DNA of 64,000 nucleotides, from positions 1 to 64,000 of the forward strand of contig NZ_JAFICD010000006.1 of NCBI RefSeq assembly GCF_017833525.1, read 5' to 3'. Origin of the DNA: Duganella sp. 1411 (GTDB lineage: Bacteria > Pseudomonadota > Gammaproteobacteria > Burkholderiales > Burkholderiaceae_D). Positions 1 through 9,444 of this stretch are shown in pieces. The notes beneath the pieces were generated by a model that was not told the origin of the DNA, ran no database searches, and saw nothing but the letters and a program-made list of their open reading frames with translations. The translations under genes and the position numbers were made by a program. How positions within the stretch are numbered: position 1 is the stretch's first letter; every line of letters starts with the position of its first letter.

Positions 1-2619
1 CCTCGGCCACCCTGGCCACGGGAGCAGAAGACACCGCCTACGTCGTCAGCGCGGCCGCCCTGCTGGCAGGCTTTGGCGACGTCGACGGTGACACCTTGAG
101 CGTCTCCGCGCTTGGCGCCGACCACGGCAGCATCACTGACAACGGCGACGGCACGTACACCATCACCCCGGCTGCCAACTACAACGGCGCGGTCAGCCTT
201 AGCTACAGCGTCACCGACGGGCACGGCGGCAGCGTCGCGGCAACCCAGAGCTTCACGCTGGCGGCGGTCAACGACGCGCCGGTTGGCACGGCCTCGGCCA
301 CCCTGGCCACGGGAGCAGAAGACACCGCCTACGTCGTCAGCGCGGCCGCCCTGCTGGCAGGCTTTGGCGACGTCGACGGTGACACCCTGGCCATATCCTC
401 GCTGATCAGCGACCATGGCAGTGTCGTCAACAATGGAGACGGCACTTACACGATCACGCCGACCGCCAACTACAACGGCGCGGTCAACCTTAGCTACAGC
501 GTCACTGACGGGCACGGCGGGACGGCGCCAGCGACCCAGAGCTTCACGCTGGCGGCGGTCAACGACGTGCCCGCCGGCGCGGCCTCGGCCGCCCTGGCCG
601 CAGGCACCGAAGACACTCCCTACGTCGTCAGCGCGGCCGCCCTGCTCACAGGCTTTGGCGACGTCGATGGCGACACCTTGAGCTTCTCCGCGCTGGGCGC
701 CGACCACGGCAGCGTGGTCAACAATGGAAACGGCACCTATACGATCACCCCGGATGCCAACTACAACGGCGCGGTCAGCCTCAGCTACAACGTGATCGAC
801 GGCCATGGCGGCAGCGTCGCGGCGACCCAGAGCTTCACACTGGCTGCGGTCAACGACGCGCCGGTTGGCACGGCCTCGGCCAGCCTGGCTACGGGCACCG
901 AAGACACCGCCTACGTCGTCAGCGCGGCCGCCCTGCTCGCAGGCTTTGGCGACGTCGATGGCGACACCTTGAACGTCTCCGCGCTGGGCGCCGACCACGG
1001 CAGCGTGGTCAACAATGGAAACGGCACCTATACGATCACCCCGGCTGCCAACTACAACGGCGCGGTCAACCTTACCTACAGCGTCACCGACGGGCACGGC
1101 GGCAGCGTCGCGGCGACCCAAAGCTTCACACTGGCGGCGGTCAACGACGCGCCGGTTGGCACGGCCTCGGCCACCCTGGCTACGGGCACCGAAGACACCG
1201 CCTACGTCGTCAGCGTGGCAGCCCTGCTGGCCGGCTTCGGCGATGTTGACGGCGACACTTTGAGCGTCTCCGCGTTGGGTGCCGACCACGGCAGCATCAC
1301 TGACAATGGCGACGGCACGTACACCATCACCCCGGCTGCCAACTACAACGGCGCGGTCAGCCTGAGCTACAACGTGATCGACGGCCACGGCGGCAGCGTC
1401 GCGGCGACCCAGAGCTTCACGCTCGCGGCGGTCAACGACGCGCCGGCCGGCGCGGCCTCGGCCGCCCTGGCCGCAGGCACCGAAGACACCGCCTACGTCG
1501 TGAGCGCGGCCGCCCTGCTAGCCGGCTTTGGCGACGTCGACGGCGACACCTTGAGCGTCTCCACGCTAAGCGCCGATCACGGCAGCATCACTAACAACGG
1601 CGACGGCACCTACACCATAACCCCGGCTGCCAACTACAACGGTGCGGTCAGCCTTAGCTACAGCGTCACCGACGGCCACGGCGACAGCGTCGCGGCAACC
1701 CAGAGCTTCGTGCTGGCGGCGGTTAACGACGCGCCGGCCGGCGCCGCCTCGGCCGCCCTGGCCGCAGGCACCGAAGACACCGCCTACGTCGTCAGCGCGG
1801 CCGCCCTGCTCGCAGGCTTTGGCGACGTCGACGGTGACGCCCTGGCCATATCCTCGCTGATCAGCGACCATGGCAGCGTGGTCAATAATGGAAACGGCAC
1901 CTACACGATTACCCCGACCGCCAATTACAACGGCACGGTCAACCTTAGCTATAACGTGATCGACAGCCACGGCGGCAGCGTCGCGGCCACCCAGAGCTTC
2001 ATGCTGGCGGCGGTCAACGACGCGCCTGCCGGCACCGCCACGGCCACCTTGACCGCGGGCATCGAAGACACCGCCTACGTCGTCAGCGCGGCCGCCCTGC
2101 TTACAGGCTTTGGCGACGTCGATGGAGACGCCCTGACCATATCCTCGCTGACCAGTGATCATGGCAGCGTGGTCAACAACGGGAACGGCACCTACACGGT
2201 CACGCCGACAGCAAACTACAACGGTACGGTCAACCTTAGCTATAGCGTCACCGACGGCCACGGCGGCAGCGTGGCGGCGACCCAGAGCTTCACGCTGGCG
2301 GCGGTCAACGACGCGCCGGCCGGCGCCGCCTCGGCCACCCTGGCCGCAGGCACCGAAGACACTCCCTACGTCGTCAGCGCGGCCGCCCTGCTCACAGGCT
2401 TTGGCGACGTCGATGGAGACGCCCTGACCATATCCTCGCTGACCAGTGACCATGGCAGCGTGGTCAACAATGGAAACGGCACCTACACGATCACGCCGAC
2501 CGCCAATTACAACGGTACGGTCAGCCTCAGCTACAACGTGATCGACGGCCACGGCGGCAGCGTCGCGGCCACCCAGAGCTTCACGCTGGCGGCGGTCAAC
2601 GACGCGCCGACGATCACAT
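1..2619 (+). repeat. Nine in-frame 291-bp tandem repeats
   Basis: The same landmark (cctcggcca and close variants) recurs at about 1, 292, 583, 874, 1165, 1456, 1747, 2038 and 2329, exactly 291 bp apart, so nine units occupy 1-2619 with no indel. Units differ by scattered substitutions and by swapped blocks, such as SVTDGHGG versus NVIDGHGG and SVSALGADHGS versus AISSLISDHGS, which suggests gene conversion between units. More units may lie upstream of the window. Confidence 0.95.
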
Positions 2620-3758
2620 CGGACGGCGGCAACGCGACCGCAACCGTCCAAGTCGCCGAAAACACGACAGCCGTGACCACCGTGAGCGCGATTGACCCGG
2701 ACGCCGCCGCGGCCCTCAGTTATGCCATCGCAGGCGGGGCGGACGCCGCAAAATTCACCATCAACGCGTCGACGGGCGCGCTGGCATTCATCGCGGAGCC
2801 GAACTTCGAGACCCCAACAGACTCGGGCGCAAACAACGTCTACGACGTCATCGTCAACGTATCCGATGGTGCGCTAAACGACACGCAATCGATCGCGGTC
2901 ACCGTCACCGACGTGCTCGCCGAGACAATCGTCGGCGGGTCCGGGAATGATGTCCTCATTGGCACCAACGGCGACGATACGTTCGACATCTCGGCTGGCG
3001 GCAACGATTCCGTGTCCGCTGGCGGCGGCAATGACACCATTGATGCCGGTTCCGCAATGACGAGCGCGGACACCATCGACGGCGGCTCAGGTTCGGATAC
3101 GCTCATCCTGAGCGGAAGCTATATGAACCTTGTCTTCGGCGCGTCGACGATGACGGGTGTCGAAAACCTTGTGCTGGCAGCGGGCGGCAACTACAACCTG
3201 AGCACCAACAATGCGACCGTCCTGCCCGGCCTATCGTTGACGATTAACGGAGCGGCGTTAGGGGCCGGCAATACACTAACGGTCGATGCCTCGGCCGAGA
3301 GCGACACCACCGCAACCTACGTTCTTAACGGCGGATCGGGCAACGATTCGCTGACCGGAGGCGCCGGCAACGACGCATTGACAGGTGGCGCCGGCAATGA
3401 CATCCTGACCGGCAACAAAGGCCAGGATACCTTGACCGGTGGCGCAGGCGCCGACACGTTCAAATTCGGCGCCACGTCGGATACCATCGTCGCCTTGCCT
3501 GACACCATCAAGGACTTCGTCCACGGGGTCGACAAGATCGACTTGTCATCGATCGATGCAAACCTGGCGGCAAACGGCAGACAGCACCTCACGTACGCAG
3601 GATCTAATTCGAATACCGTGGCCTTTAGCGTCACGTGGTCCGAAACGGCAGGTAATACCGTTATCCATCTCGACAATACCGGCGATACGGGAAGCGATGC
3701 GGAAATCATCTTAACAGGAATAAACCTCGGCCTGACCGTGGGAGACTTTGTCCTGTAG
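1..3758 (+). CDS. Tandem-95 / cadherin-like RTX adhesin, 3' part
   Basis: This is a large secreted repeat protein whose reading frame is open from the window edge (first full codon at base 3), so the N-terminus lies outside. About 1251 residues are visible. Residues 1-872 are nine 97-residue beta-sandwich repeats with FGDVDGD, NGDGTYTITP, ANYNGAV and VNDAP blocks, as in the tandem-95/cadherin-like family. A different cadherin-like domain follows (about 873-975). Two RTX calcium-binding blocks with GGxGxD nonapeptides follow at about 978-1020 and 1108-1155. The C-terminus ends in hydrophobic residues (DFVL) as type I secretion signals do. The family acts in surface adhesion or biofilm; that role is inferred. 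No type I exporter genes are in the window. Confidence 0.9.
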   Translation, partial: SATLATGAEDTAYVVSAAALLAGFGDVDGDTLSVSALGADHGSITDNGDGTYTITPAANYNGAVSLSYSVTDGHGGSVAATQSFTLAAVNDAPVGTASATLATGAEDTAYVVSAAALLAGFGDVDGDTLAISSLISDHGSVVNNGDGTYTITPTANYNGAVNLSYSVTDGHGGTAPATQSFTLAAVNDVPAGAASAALAAGTEDTPYVVSAAALLTGFGDVDGDTLSFSALGADHGSVVNNGNGTYTITPDANYNGAVSLSYNVIDGHGGSVAATQSFTLAAVNDAPVGTASASLATGTEDTAYVVSAAALLAGFGDVDGDTLNVSALGADHGSVVNNGNGTYTITPAANYNGAVNLTYSVTDGHGGSVAATQSFTLAAVNDAPVGTASATLATGTEDTAYVVSVAALLAGFGDVDGDTLSVSALGADHGSITDNGDGTYTITPAANYNGAVSLSYNVIDGHGGSVAATQSFTLAAVNDAPAGAASAALAAGTEDTAYVVSAAALLAGFGDVDGDTLSVSTLSADHGSITNNGDGTYTITPAANYNGAVSLSYSVTDGHGDSVAATQSFVLAAVNDAPAGAASAALAAGTEDTAYVVSAAALLAGFGDVDGDALAISSLISDHGSVVNNGNGTYTITPTANYNGTVNLSYNVIDSHGGSVAATQSFMLAAVNDAPAGTATATLTAGIEDTAYVVSAAALLTGFGDVDGDALTISSLTSDHGSVVNNGNGTYTVTPTANYNGTVNLSYSVTDGHGGSVAATQSFTLAAVNDAPAGAASATLAAGTEDTPYVVSAAALLTGFGDVDGDALTISSLTSDHGSVVNNGNGTYTITPTANYNGTVSLSYNVIDGHGGSVAATQSFTLAAVNDAPTITSDGGNATATVQVAENTTAVTTVSAIDPDAAAALSYAIAGGADAAKFTINASTGALAFIAEPNFETPTDSGANNVYDVIVNVSDGALNDTQSIAVTVTDVLAETIVGGSGNDVLIGTNGDDTFDISAGGNDSVSAGGGNDTIDAGSAMTSADTIDGGSGSDTLILSGSYMNLVFGASTMTGVENLVLAAGGNYNLSTNNATVLPGLSLTINGAALGAGNTLTVDASAESDTTATYVLNGGSGNDSLTGGAGNDALTGGAGNDILTGNKGQDTLTGGAGADTFKFGATSDTIVALPDTIKDFVHGVDKIDLSSIDANLAANGRQHLTYAGSNSNTVAFSVTWSETAGNTVIHLDNTGDTGSDAEIILTGINLGLTVGDFVL

Positions 3759-3897
3759 CGGACAGGGGCGGCGCCGCGAGCACTCGTCAATACATCGACA
3801 AGGTCGACATGGGTAAAGGGCGTGTCGTCAACGCCCGCTTCGCCGTCGCACGCGCCCGAGCCGGCACGGGCGCCGCCGGCTCGAACGTTACAGGCCG

Positions 3898-4917
3898 CTA
3901 AGTCAGCTTCGCCACATCGAGGATGGCCTGCGCAAAGGCTTGCGGCGCCTCCTGCGACAGGTTGTGGCCGATGCCGCCGGTGATCAGCCGGTGCTCGTAC
4001 TTGCCGGTGAATTTCTTCGCGTAGTTCTTCGGATCGGGATGCGGGGCGCCGTTGGCGTCGCCCTCCAGCGTGATCGTCGGCACGCCGATGTCCGGGAAGC
4101 GCGCCAGTTGCCGCTCCAGATCGTCGTAACGCGCCTCGCTCGGCGCCAGTCCCAGGCGCCAACGGTAGTTGCTGATCGAGATGGCGACATGGTCCGGATT
4201 GTCCAGCGACGCGGCGGAGCGGGCGAACGTGGCGTCGTCGAATTTCCACTGTGGCGAGGCCAGTTCCCAGATCAGGCGCGCAAACGCGTGGGTGTTGGCG
4301 CGGTAGCCCTGCTCGCCGCGCTCGGTGGCGAAGTAATACTGGTACCACCATTGCAGCTCGGCCTTCGGCGACAGCGGCGCGCGGTTCGCCTCCTGGCTGC
4401 CGATCAGGTAGCCGCTGACCGACACCAGCGCCGTGAACCTGCGCGGCCACAACGCGGCCAAGGTGGCGGCGATGCGCGCGCCCCAGTCGAAGCCGGCGAC
4501 GATGGCCCGGTCGATCTTCAGAGCGTCCATGAAGGCGACGGCGTCGGCGGTGAAGGTGGCCTGCTGCCCGTTGCGCAAGGTCTGCGCCGACAGAAACCGC
4601 GTGCTGCCGTAGCCGCGCAGATGCGGGATGATGACGCGGTAGCCCGCCGCCACCAGTATCGGCGCCACCTCGGCGAAGGCGTGGATGTCGTACGGCCAGC
4701 CGTGCAGCAGCAGCACCGGCACGCCGTCGGACGGCCCCATGTCCACATAGCCGACATCGAGCAGGCCGGCCTTGATCTGCCGGATCGCCGGGAACGCGCC
4801 CGCCGGCGAGGCGACGGCCGCCAAGGCGCCGCCCGCGTAACCCATTTGCATCGCCGCCAGTCCCAGCGCGGCCGTGTTCAGAAAATCGCGGCGTTTCAGG
4901 TTGGTCATTTCAGTCAT
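3898..4917 (-). CDS. Tat-exported alpha/beta hydrolase (epoxide hydrolase/dehalogenase type)
   Basis: A 339-residue alpha/beta hydrolase. The N-terminus carries a twin-arginine signal (KRRDFLNTAALGL, R9-R10), so export by Tat is expected. The oxyanion motif HGWP is at 72-75, and the nucleophile elbow GFDWG at 142-146 puts Asp144 where epoxide hydrolases and haloalkane dehalogenases have their nucleophile. The catalytic His is probably in GGIGHN near 318. The ATG has an AAGGAATC ribosome site just upstream. It is the last gene of a minus-strand run after the thioredoxin and CcdA-like genes, with a 28-bp gap, so it may be co-transcribed with them. The substrate is unknown. Confidence 0.85.
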   Translation of the reverse strand: MTEMTNLKRRDFLNTAALGLAAMQMGYAGGALAAVASPAGAFPAIRQIKAGLLDVGYVDMGPSDGVPVLLLHGWPYDIHAFAEVAPILVAAGYRVIIPHLRGYGSTRFLSAQTLRNGQQATFTADAVAFMDALKIDRAIVAGFDWGARIAATLAALWPRRFTALVSVSGYLIGSQEANRAPLSPKAELQWWYQYYFATERGEQGYRANTHAFARLIWELASPQWKFDDATFARSAASLDNPDHVAISISNYRWRLGLAPSEARYDDLERQLARFPDIGVPTITLEGDANGAPHPDPKNYAKKFTGKYEHRLITGGIGHNLSQEAPQAFAQAILDVAKLT

Positions 4918-4945
4918 GATGATTCCTTTCGAGTGGGTGGGTGAA

Positions 4946-5476
4946 TTACTGGGCGGCGGGCGCCGGCTCGGCCAGCAGCGCGCGGATCTTCGCCTCGGTT
5001 TGGGCGTACTCGCCTTCGCCGAAGTGTTGGTAGACCACCCTGCCCTGCTTGTCGATCAGGTAGACCGCCGGCCAATAGCGGTTGCCGTAGGCGTTCCAGG
5101 TGGCGTACTGGTTATCCTGCGCGACGGCGTACGGGATGCCGAAGCGCTTGATGGCGCCTTTGACGTTGTCGGTCGAGCGCTCGAATGGATATTCAGGCGT
5201 GTGCACGCCCACCACGACCAGGCCCTGGTCCTTGAACTTCTCGTGCCAGCTCTTCACGTACGGCAGCGTGCGGACGCAGTTGATGCAGGTGTAGGTCCAG
5301 AAGTCGACCAGCACCACCTTGCCGCGCAACTGGCGCATGGTCAGCGGATCGCCATTGAGCCATTTATCGATGCCGGTGAATTCCGGCGCGGTCGGCGCCA
5401 TCGGCGCCGCCATGGCGGTGACGCTGGCGGCGGACAAGGCGGTGGCGGCGAGCAGCGTGTTGATCAGGGATTTCAT
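4946..5476 (-). CDS. Periplasmic TlpA-like thioredoxin
   Basis: A 176-residue exported thioredoxin-fold protein. Residues 1-23 form a signal peptide ending near AMA. The redox motif is C64-I-N-C67 within FWTYTCINCVRTLPY, the signature of the family paired with CcdA/DsbD-type membrane proteins. The start at 5476 is chosen because it is preceded by AAGGATATTG and begins the signal peptide; an open frame upstream belongs to the shadow of the neighbouring gene. It follows the CcdA-like gene by 2 bp, so the two are almost certainly one operon. Electrons would pass from the cytoplasm through the membrane partner to this protein. Confidence 0.9.
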   Translation of the reverse strand: MKSLINTLLAATALSAASVTAMAAPMAPTAPEFTGIDKWLNGDPLTMRQLRGKVVLVDFWTYTCINCVRTLPYVKSWHEKFKDQGLVVVGVHTPEYPFERSTDNVKGAIKRFGIPYAVAQDNQYATWNAYGNRYWPAVYLIDKQGRVVYQHFGEGEYAQTEAKIRALLAEPAPAAQ

Positions 5477-5478
5477 GT

Positions 5479-6180
5479 TCAATATCCTTTCAGGGTGGGG
5501 AAGAAGTCGGCCAGCGCGGCGTAGATGACGACGTCGTACTGGAAATAGATGGCCAGCCCGGTCAGCAGGATCAGCACACCGAAGAGTTGAATCAGGCGAT
5601 GCGAGTGGCGCGCCAGCACCCGCACCCGGGTCGCCATGAACTGGCCACCGTAGGCGATCACCAGCATCGGGATGCCGGCGCCGAGGGCGTACAGCACCAG
5701 CAGCGTGGCGGACCAGCCGATGTCCTGCGCCTTGGCCACCAGCACCAGGATCGACGCCAGCACCGGACCGGCGCACGGCGTCCACACGGCGCCGAGGGAC
5801 ATGCCGAGCACGAAGCCGCCGGCGTTGCCGCCGCTGTCGGCGGACGGGCCGCCCAGGTTGAGCAAGCCGCCCATGCGGCCCATCAGCCATTCATACGGCC
5901 GGCGCCACAGCATCAGCAGCCCGGTCAACATCAGCATGCCGATGCCGGCCAGGCGCAGCGTCTCCTGGGCGATCACCACGTGCTGCGAGGCGCTGGCCAG
6001 CAGCATGCCCAGCGCCGCGAACGTGACAACGAAGCCCGCCACGATGAACAGGGGCCGGGTGGGATTGCTGCGTTGGAGGGTGCTCCCCAATACGATCGGC
6101 AGGATCGGCAGCACGCAGGGAGACGCGATGGTCAGTACGCCGGCGAGCGTCGCCAGCGGCAGTTCGATGAGGTGGTTCAT
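5479..6180 (-). CDS. CcdA/DsbD-like thiol-disulfide membrane transporter
   Basis: A 233-residue polytopic inner-membrane protein of the cytochrome c biogenesis CcdA family. The paired cysteines of the family are visible: C22 in ASPCVLPILP and C136 in WTPCAGPVLA, each in a proline-bearing membrane segment. Several hydrophobic segments are evident (about 10-30, 44-62, 76-92, 122-150, 160-178, 205-225). The start MNHLIEL at 6180 has AGGACA upstream; the frame runs 44 codons further, but that extension is not hydrophobic or family-like. It reduces the thioredoxin encoded 2 bp downstream. The gene is divergent from a two-component system. Confidence 0.9.
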   Translation of the reverse strand: MNHLIELPLATLAGVLTIASPCVLPILPIVLGSTLQRSNPTRPLFIVAGFVVTFAALGMLLASASQHVVIAQETLRLAGIGMLMLTGLLMLWRRPYEWLMGRMGGLLNLGGPSADSGGNAGGFVLGMSLGAVWTPCAGPVLASILVLVAKAQDIGWSATLLVLYALGAGIPMLVIAYGGQFMATRVRVLARHSHRLIQLFGVLILLTGLAIYFQYDVVIYAALADFFPTLKGY

Positions 6181-6353
6181 GGCGGGTTGTCCTGTTTTTT
6201 TCCTGTTTTTGAAGACTCCATTTAACGGCCGCGGTGTGTACCGGCTGTGTCCCAAAACCCCTCTTTTGCAATCTTGTGTGTACAAGTACGATCCGGATAC
6301 ACTGAGATACAAAGCCGGCGATACCGCCCTTCTTCACAGGTTAAGATGCGTCC
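6181..6353. promoter_or_regulatory. Divergent promoter region, redox genes / two-component system
   Basis: This 173-bp gap separates the CcdA-like gene from the response regulator and must hold promoters for both. A small inverted repeat CTTGT-GTGT-ACAAG lies at 6273-6286, and two near-direct GATAC-type words follow at about 6294-6311. These could be response-regulator sites, but no known consensus is matched. Confidence 0.45.
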
Positions 6354-7091
6354 ATGGAAAATACAGACCACATCCTCATCGTCGACGACGACCGCGAAAT
6401 CCGCGAACTGCTGGCCGCCTATCTGGAAAAGAACGGCATGCGCGCCACCGTGGCGGCGAACGGCCGCCAGATGCGCGCGCTGCTGGAACAACAAACGTTC
6501 GATCTGCTGGTGCTGGACCTGATGCTGCCCGGAGAGGACGGCCTGACCTTGTGCCGCGAGCTGCGGGCCAGCAAATGGCGCGCGCTGCCGGTGCTGATGC
6601 TGACCGCGCGCGGCGAGGAGACCGACCGCATCATCGGCCTGGAGATGGGCGCCGACGACTATCTGACCAAGCCGTTCGCGGTGCGCGAACTGTTCGCCCG
6701 CATCCGTTCGGTGCTGCGCCGCGCGCGCATGCTGCCCCCCAATATGCAAGTCGACGAGCCGGGCCAGTTCATCACCTTCGGCGACTGGAAGCTCGACACC
6801 GTCGGCCGCCACCTGCTCGACCGCGCCGGCACGGTGGTCTCGCTGAGCGGGGCCGAATACCGACTGCTGCGGGTGTTCCTCGACCATCCGCAGCGGGTGC
6901 TGACGCGCGATCAACTGCTCAACCTCACCCAGGGGCGCGACGCCGACAGCTTCGACCGCTCGATCGACCTGCTGGTGAGCCGCCTGCGCCAGCGGCTATT
7001 GGATGACGCGCGCGAGCCGCGCTACATTAAAACCCTGCGCAGCGAAGGCTATGTGTTTTCGTCCGGGGTCGACCTGGGCGGCGCGGCATGA
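6354..7091 (+). CDS. OmpR-family response regulator
   Basis: A 245-residue two-domain response regulator. The receiver domain has the acidic pocket D11-D13, the phosphorylation site D55 in LLVLDLMLPG and K106 in LTKPF. A winged-helix DNA-binding domain occupies about 140-235, ending in the typical SLIDLLVSRLRQ-like and YIKTLRSEGYVF elements. It overlaps the sensor kinase start by 4 bp (ATGA), so the pair is translationally coupled. It is divergent from the CcdA-like/thioredoxin genes and may control them. The signal is not evident; OmpR/EnvZ-like pairs of this type often respond to envelope conditions. Confidence 0.92.
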   Translation: MENTDHILIVDDDREIRELLAAYLEKNGMRATVAANGRQMRALLEQQTFDLLVLDLMLPGEDGLTLCRELRASKWRALPVLMLTARGEETDRIIGLEMGADDYLTKPFAVRELFARIRSVLRRARMLPPNMQVDEPGQFITFGDWKLDTVGRHLLDRAGTVVSLSGAEYRLLRVFLDHPQRVLTRDQLLNLTQGRDADSFDRSIDLLVSRLRQRLLDDAREPRYIKTLRSEGYVFSSGVDLGGAA

Positions 7092-8401
7092 CGACACCGA
7101 CGTTCCGCTGGCCGCGCACGCTGTTCACGCGCCTGACGCTGATCCTGTTCGTCGGCCTGGCGGCCGCGCATGCGCTGTCGTACTGGGTGATCATCAACGA
7201 ACGGCGCGAGGCGACCACCGGCCTGATGCTCGGCTACCTGGAGCAGGACGTCGCCAGTTCGGTGGCGTTGCTGGACCACTTGCCGGCCAACGAGCGGGCC
7301 GCGTGGCTGCCCAAGCTGGCGCGCCGCACCTATGAATTCTCGCTGCGCCAGGGCGATGCCGGCCACGCGCCCGACAGCGAGCTGTCGAAGCGGATCGCGG
7401 CGTCGTTCGTCAAGGCCATCGGCAAACAATACCCGGTCACCGCCAGCGCCGTGCCGGGACACCCGAACCGGGTGCAGGCGCATGTCACGCTGTCCGACGG
7501 CACGCGGCTCACCATCGACATGCGCCCGGCCGGCCTGCCGATCCCGTCCTGGCTGCCGGCGGTGCTGATGCTGCAGCTGGGGCTATTGGGGCTGGTCACG
7601 TGGTACGGCGTGCGGCTGGCGACCCGGCCGCTGGCGCGGCTCGCGGAGGCGGCCAACCGCCTCGGGCCGGATCTGAAAGCCGCTGCCGTTTCCGAAAGCG
7701 GCCCGCTGGAGGTGGCGCGCGCCGCGCGCGCGTTCAACGCCATGCAGCAGCGCATCGCCGACCATCTGGACGAGCGCACGCAAATCCTGGCGGCGATTTC
7801 CCATGATTTGCAAACGCCGATCACACGCATGCGCATGCGCGCCGACATGCTGGACGACGACCAGCAGCGCGAGAAAATGAACCGCGACCTGGTCGAGATG
7901 GAGATGCTGGTGCGCGACGGCGTGGCCTACGCCCGCACCTTGCACGGCACGTCCGAGGCGCCGCGCAGCGTCGATCCGGACTCGCTGCTGGAAAGCCTGG
8001 TCGGCGACTACCTGGACGCCGGCCACCCGATCCAACTGCACGGCAAGGCCGGCGCGCCGCTGGTCACGCGCCCGCACGCGCTGCGCCGGGTGCTGGGCAA
8101 TTTGATCGACAACGCCCTCAAATATGCCGGTTCGGCGGAGCTGCACGTCGGCGACGAGGATGGCCGCCTGACGATCCGCGTGCGCGATCACGGCCCCGGA
8201 ATTCCCGACGCGGAGCTGGACAACGTGATGCAACCGTTCTACCGCCTCGAGGCGTCGCGCAACCGGGACACCGGCGGCACGGGACTGGGACTGGCGATCG
8301 CGCGCCAGCTGGCGCAGGCCATCGACGCCACGCTAACCCTGCGCAACCATCCCGACGGCGGGCTGGAGGCCAGCCTGGCGCTACCCGCCGGGGAACGCTA
8401 A
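7088..8401 (+). CDS. Membrane sensor histidine kinase
   Basis: A 437-residue sensor kinase. A transmembrane segment at about 13-36 and another at about 155-175 flank a periplasmic domain of about 120 residues. A HAMP linker follows (about 178-230). The dimerisation helix carries H239 in AAISHDLQTPITR. The ATPase domain has an N box (NLIDNALKYA), a DHGPGIP G1 box and a GGTGLGLAIA G2 box. The start codon overlaps the regulator stop as ATGA. It converges on the downstream oxidoreductase with only 7 bp between the stops. Confidence 0.92.
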   Translation: MTTPTFRWPRTLFTRLTLILFVGLAAAHALSYWVIINERREATTGLMLGYLEQDVASSVALLDHLPANERAAWLPKLARRTYEFSLRQGDAGHAPDSELSKRIAASFVKAIGKQYPVTASAVPGHPNRVQAHVTLSDGTRLTIDMRPAGLPIPSWLPAVLMLQLGLLGLVTWYGVRLATRPLARLAEAANRLGPDLKAAAVSESGPLEVARAARAFNAMQQRIADHLDERTQILAAISHDLQTPITRMRMRADMLDDDQQREKMNRDLVEMEMLVRDGVAYARTLHGTSEAPRSVDPDSLLESLVGDYLDAGHPIQLHGKAGAPLVTRPHALRRVLGNLIDNALKYAGSAELHVGDEDGRLTIRVRDHGPGIPDAELDNVMQPFYRLEASRNRDTGGTGLGLAIARQLAQAIDATLTLRNHPDGGLEASLALPAGER

Positions 8402-8408
8402 AACTTGA

Positions 8409-9416
8409 TCAGTCGCGCACCATCCGCACCACGACCTTGCCCTTGGCCCGGCCCTGCGCCAGGTAGGCCAGCGCCTCGACCGCCTCGGTGAACGGGAACA
8501 CCTTGTCGATCACCGGACGCACGCTCCCATTCTCGAGCAGCTTGCCAATCTCGGCCAGTTGCGCCCCGTCCGGCCGCACGAACATGAACGCGTAACCCGC
8601 GCCGCGCCCGCGCGCCAGGCCGATGATCTTGCGGCTCAACAGGCCGAACACGAAGCGCATGAAGAAGTTCATGCCGCGTCCGCGCGCGAAGGCGGCGTCC
8701 GGCGGCCCGATCAGCGACACCACGGTGCTGCCGGGACGGACAATTCGCAGCGCCTTTTCCAGCCCGTCGCCGCGCACCGTGCCCAGCACCGCGTCGTAGT
8801 CCTTCATCGTCTCCTCGAAGTTCTGCCGCTTGTAGTCGACCACCTCGTCGGCGCCGAGGCCGCGCACCAATTCGACGTTGGCGGTGCTGGTGGTGGTGCC
8901 CACCGTGGCGCCGAACTGCTTGGCCAACTGGATGGCCATGGTGCCGATACCGCCCGAGCCGGCCGGCACGAACAGCTTTTGCCCCGGCTTGAGCCGCATG
9001 CGCTCCTTCAACGCCTGCCACACGGTCAGGGCCACCATCGGCATCGCCGCCGCCTGTACGAAATCGAGGTTGGCCGGCTTGAGCGCGGCCGCGCTCTCGG
9101 GCACGACCGCGTATTCGGCCAGCGAGCCGCGCCCCAGATCGAACAGGGTGGCGTAGACCGCGTCGCCCACCTTGAAGCGGCTCACGCGGTTGCCGACTTG
9201 CACCACCACCCCGGCCAGATCGTTGCCCATCACGGCCGGCAGCTCAAACTTCAGCAATGGCTTGAACGCCCCCGTCGGGATCATGTTGTCGATGGGATTG
9301 AGGCCGGCGGCGCGCACCTGCACCAGCATTTCATCGGATCCGACGATGGGCCGGGCGATCTCGGCGAACTCCAGCTTGCCGGCCTTGTTGTAGCGTTTCA
9401 ACACCAATGCTTTCAT
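8409..9416 (-). CDS. NADP-dependent zinc-less alcohol dehydrogenase / quinone oxidoreductase family
   Basis: A 335-residue medium-chain dehydrogenase/reductase. The GroES-like half is followed by the Rossmann motif AGSGGIGTMAIQLAKQFGA, and catalytic zinc ligands of classical alcohol dehydrogenases are absent, which points to a quinone reductase or enone reductase. The conserved GNDLAGVV replaces the GHE zinc motif. It is 28 bp downstream of the old-yellow-enzyme gene on the same strand, so both may belong to one stress-reductase unit. The substrate cannot be read from the sequence. Confidence 0.85.
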   Translation of the reverse strand: MKALVLKRYNKAGKLEFAEIARPIVGSDEMLVQVRAAGLNPIDNMIPTGAFKPLLKFELPAVMGNDLAGVVVQVGNRVSRFKVGDAVYATLFDLGRGSLAEYAVVPESAAALKPANLDFVQAAAMPMVALTVWQALKERMRLKPGQKLFVPAGSGGIGTMAIQLAKQFGATVGTTTSTANVELVRGLGADEVVDYKRQNFEETMKDYDAVLGTVRGDGLEKALRIVRPGSTVVSLIGPPDAAFARGRGMNFFMRFVFGLLSRKIIGLARGRGAGYAFMFVRPDGAQLAEIGKLLENGSVRPVIDKVFPFTEAVEALAYLAQGRAKGKVVVRMVRD

Positions 9417-9444
9417 TTTTCTTCTCCTGGTTTTGGATCGACGC

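Noticed and set aside
1566..2651. A 361-codon open frame antisense to the adhesin repeats
   Set aside because: It is created by the repeated GC-rich codons; its protein is itself a 97-residue repeat with Arg/Gly/Asp bias and no family features.
3759..3897. Small inverted words (GGGCG...CGCCC, GCCGGC...GCCGGC) after the adhesin gene as a terminator
   Set aside because: The stems are short, have no T run and are expected by chance in DNA this rich in GC.
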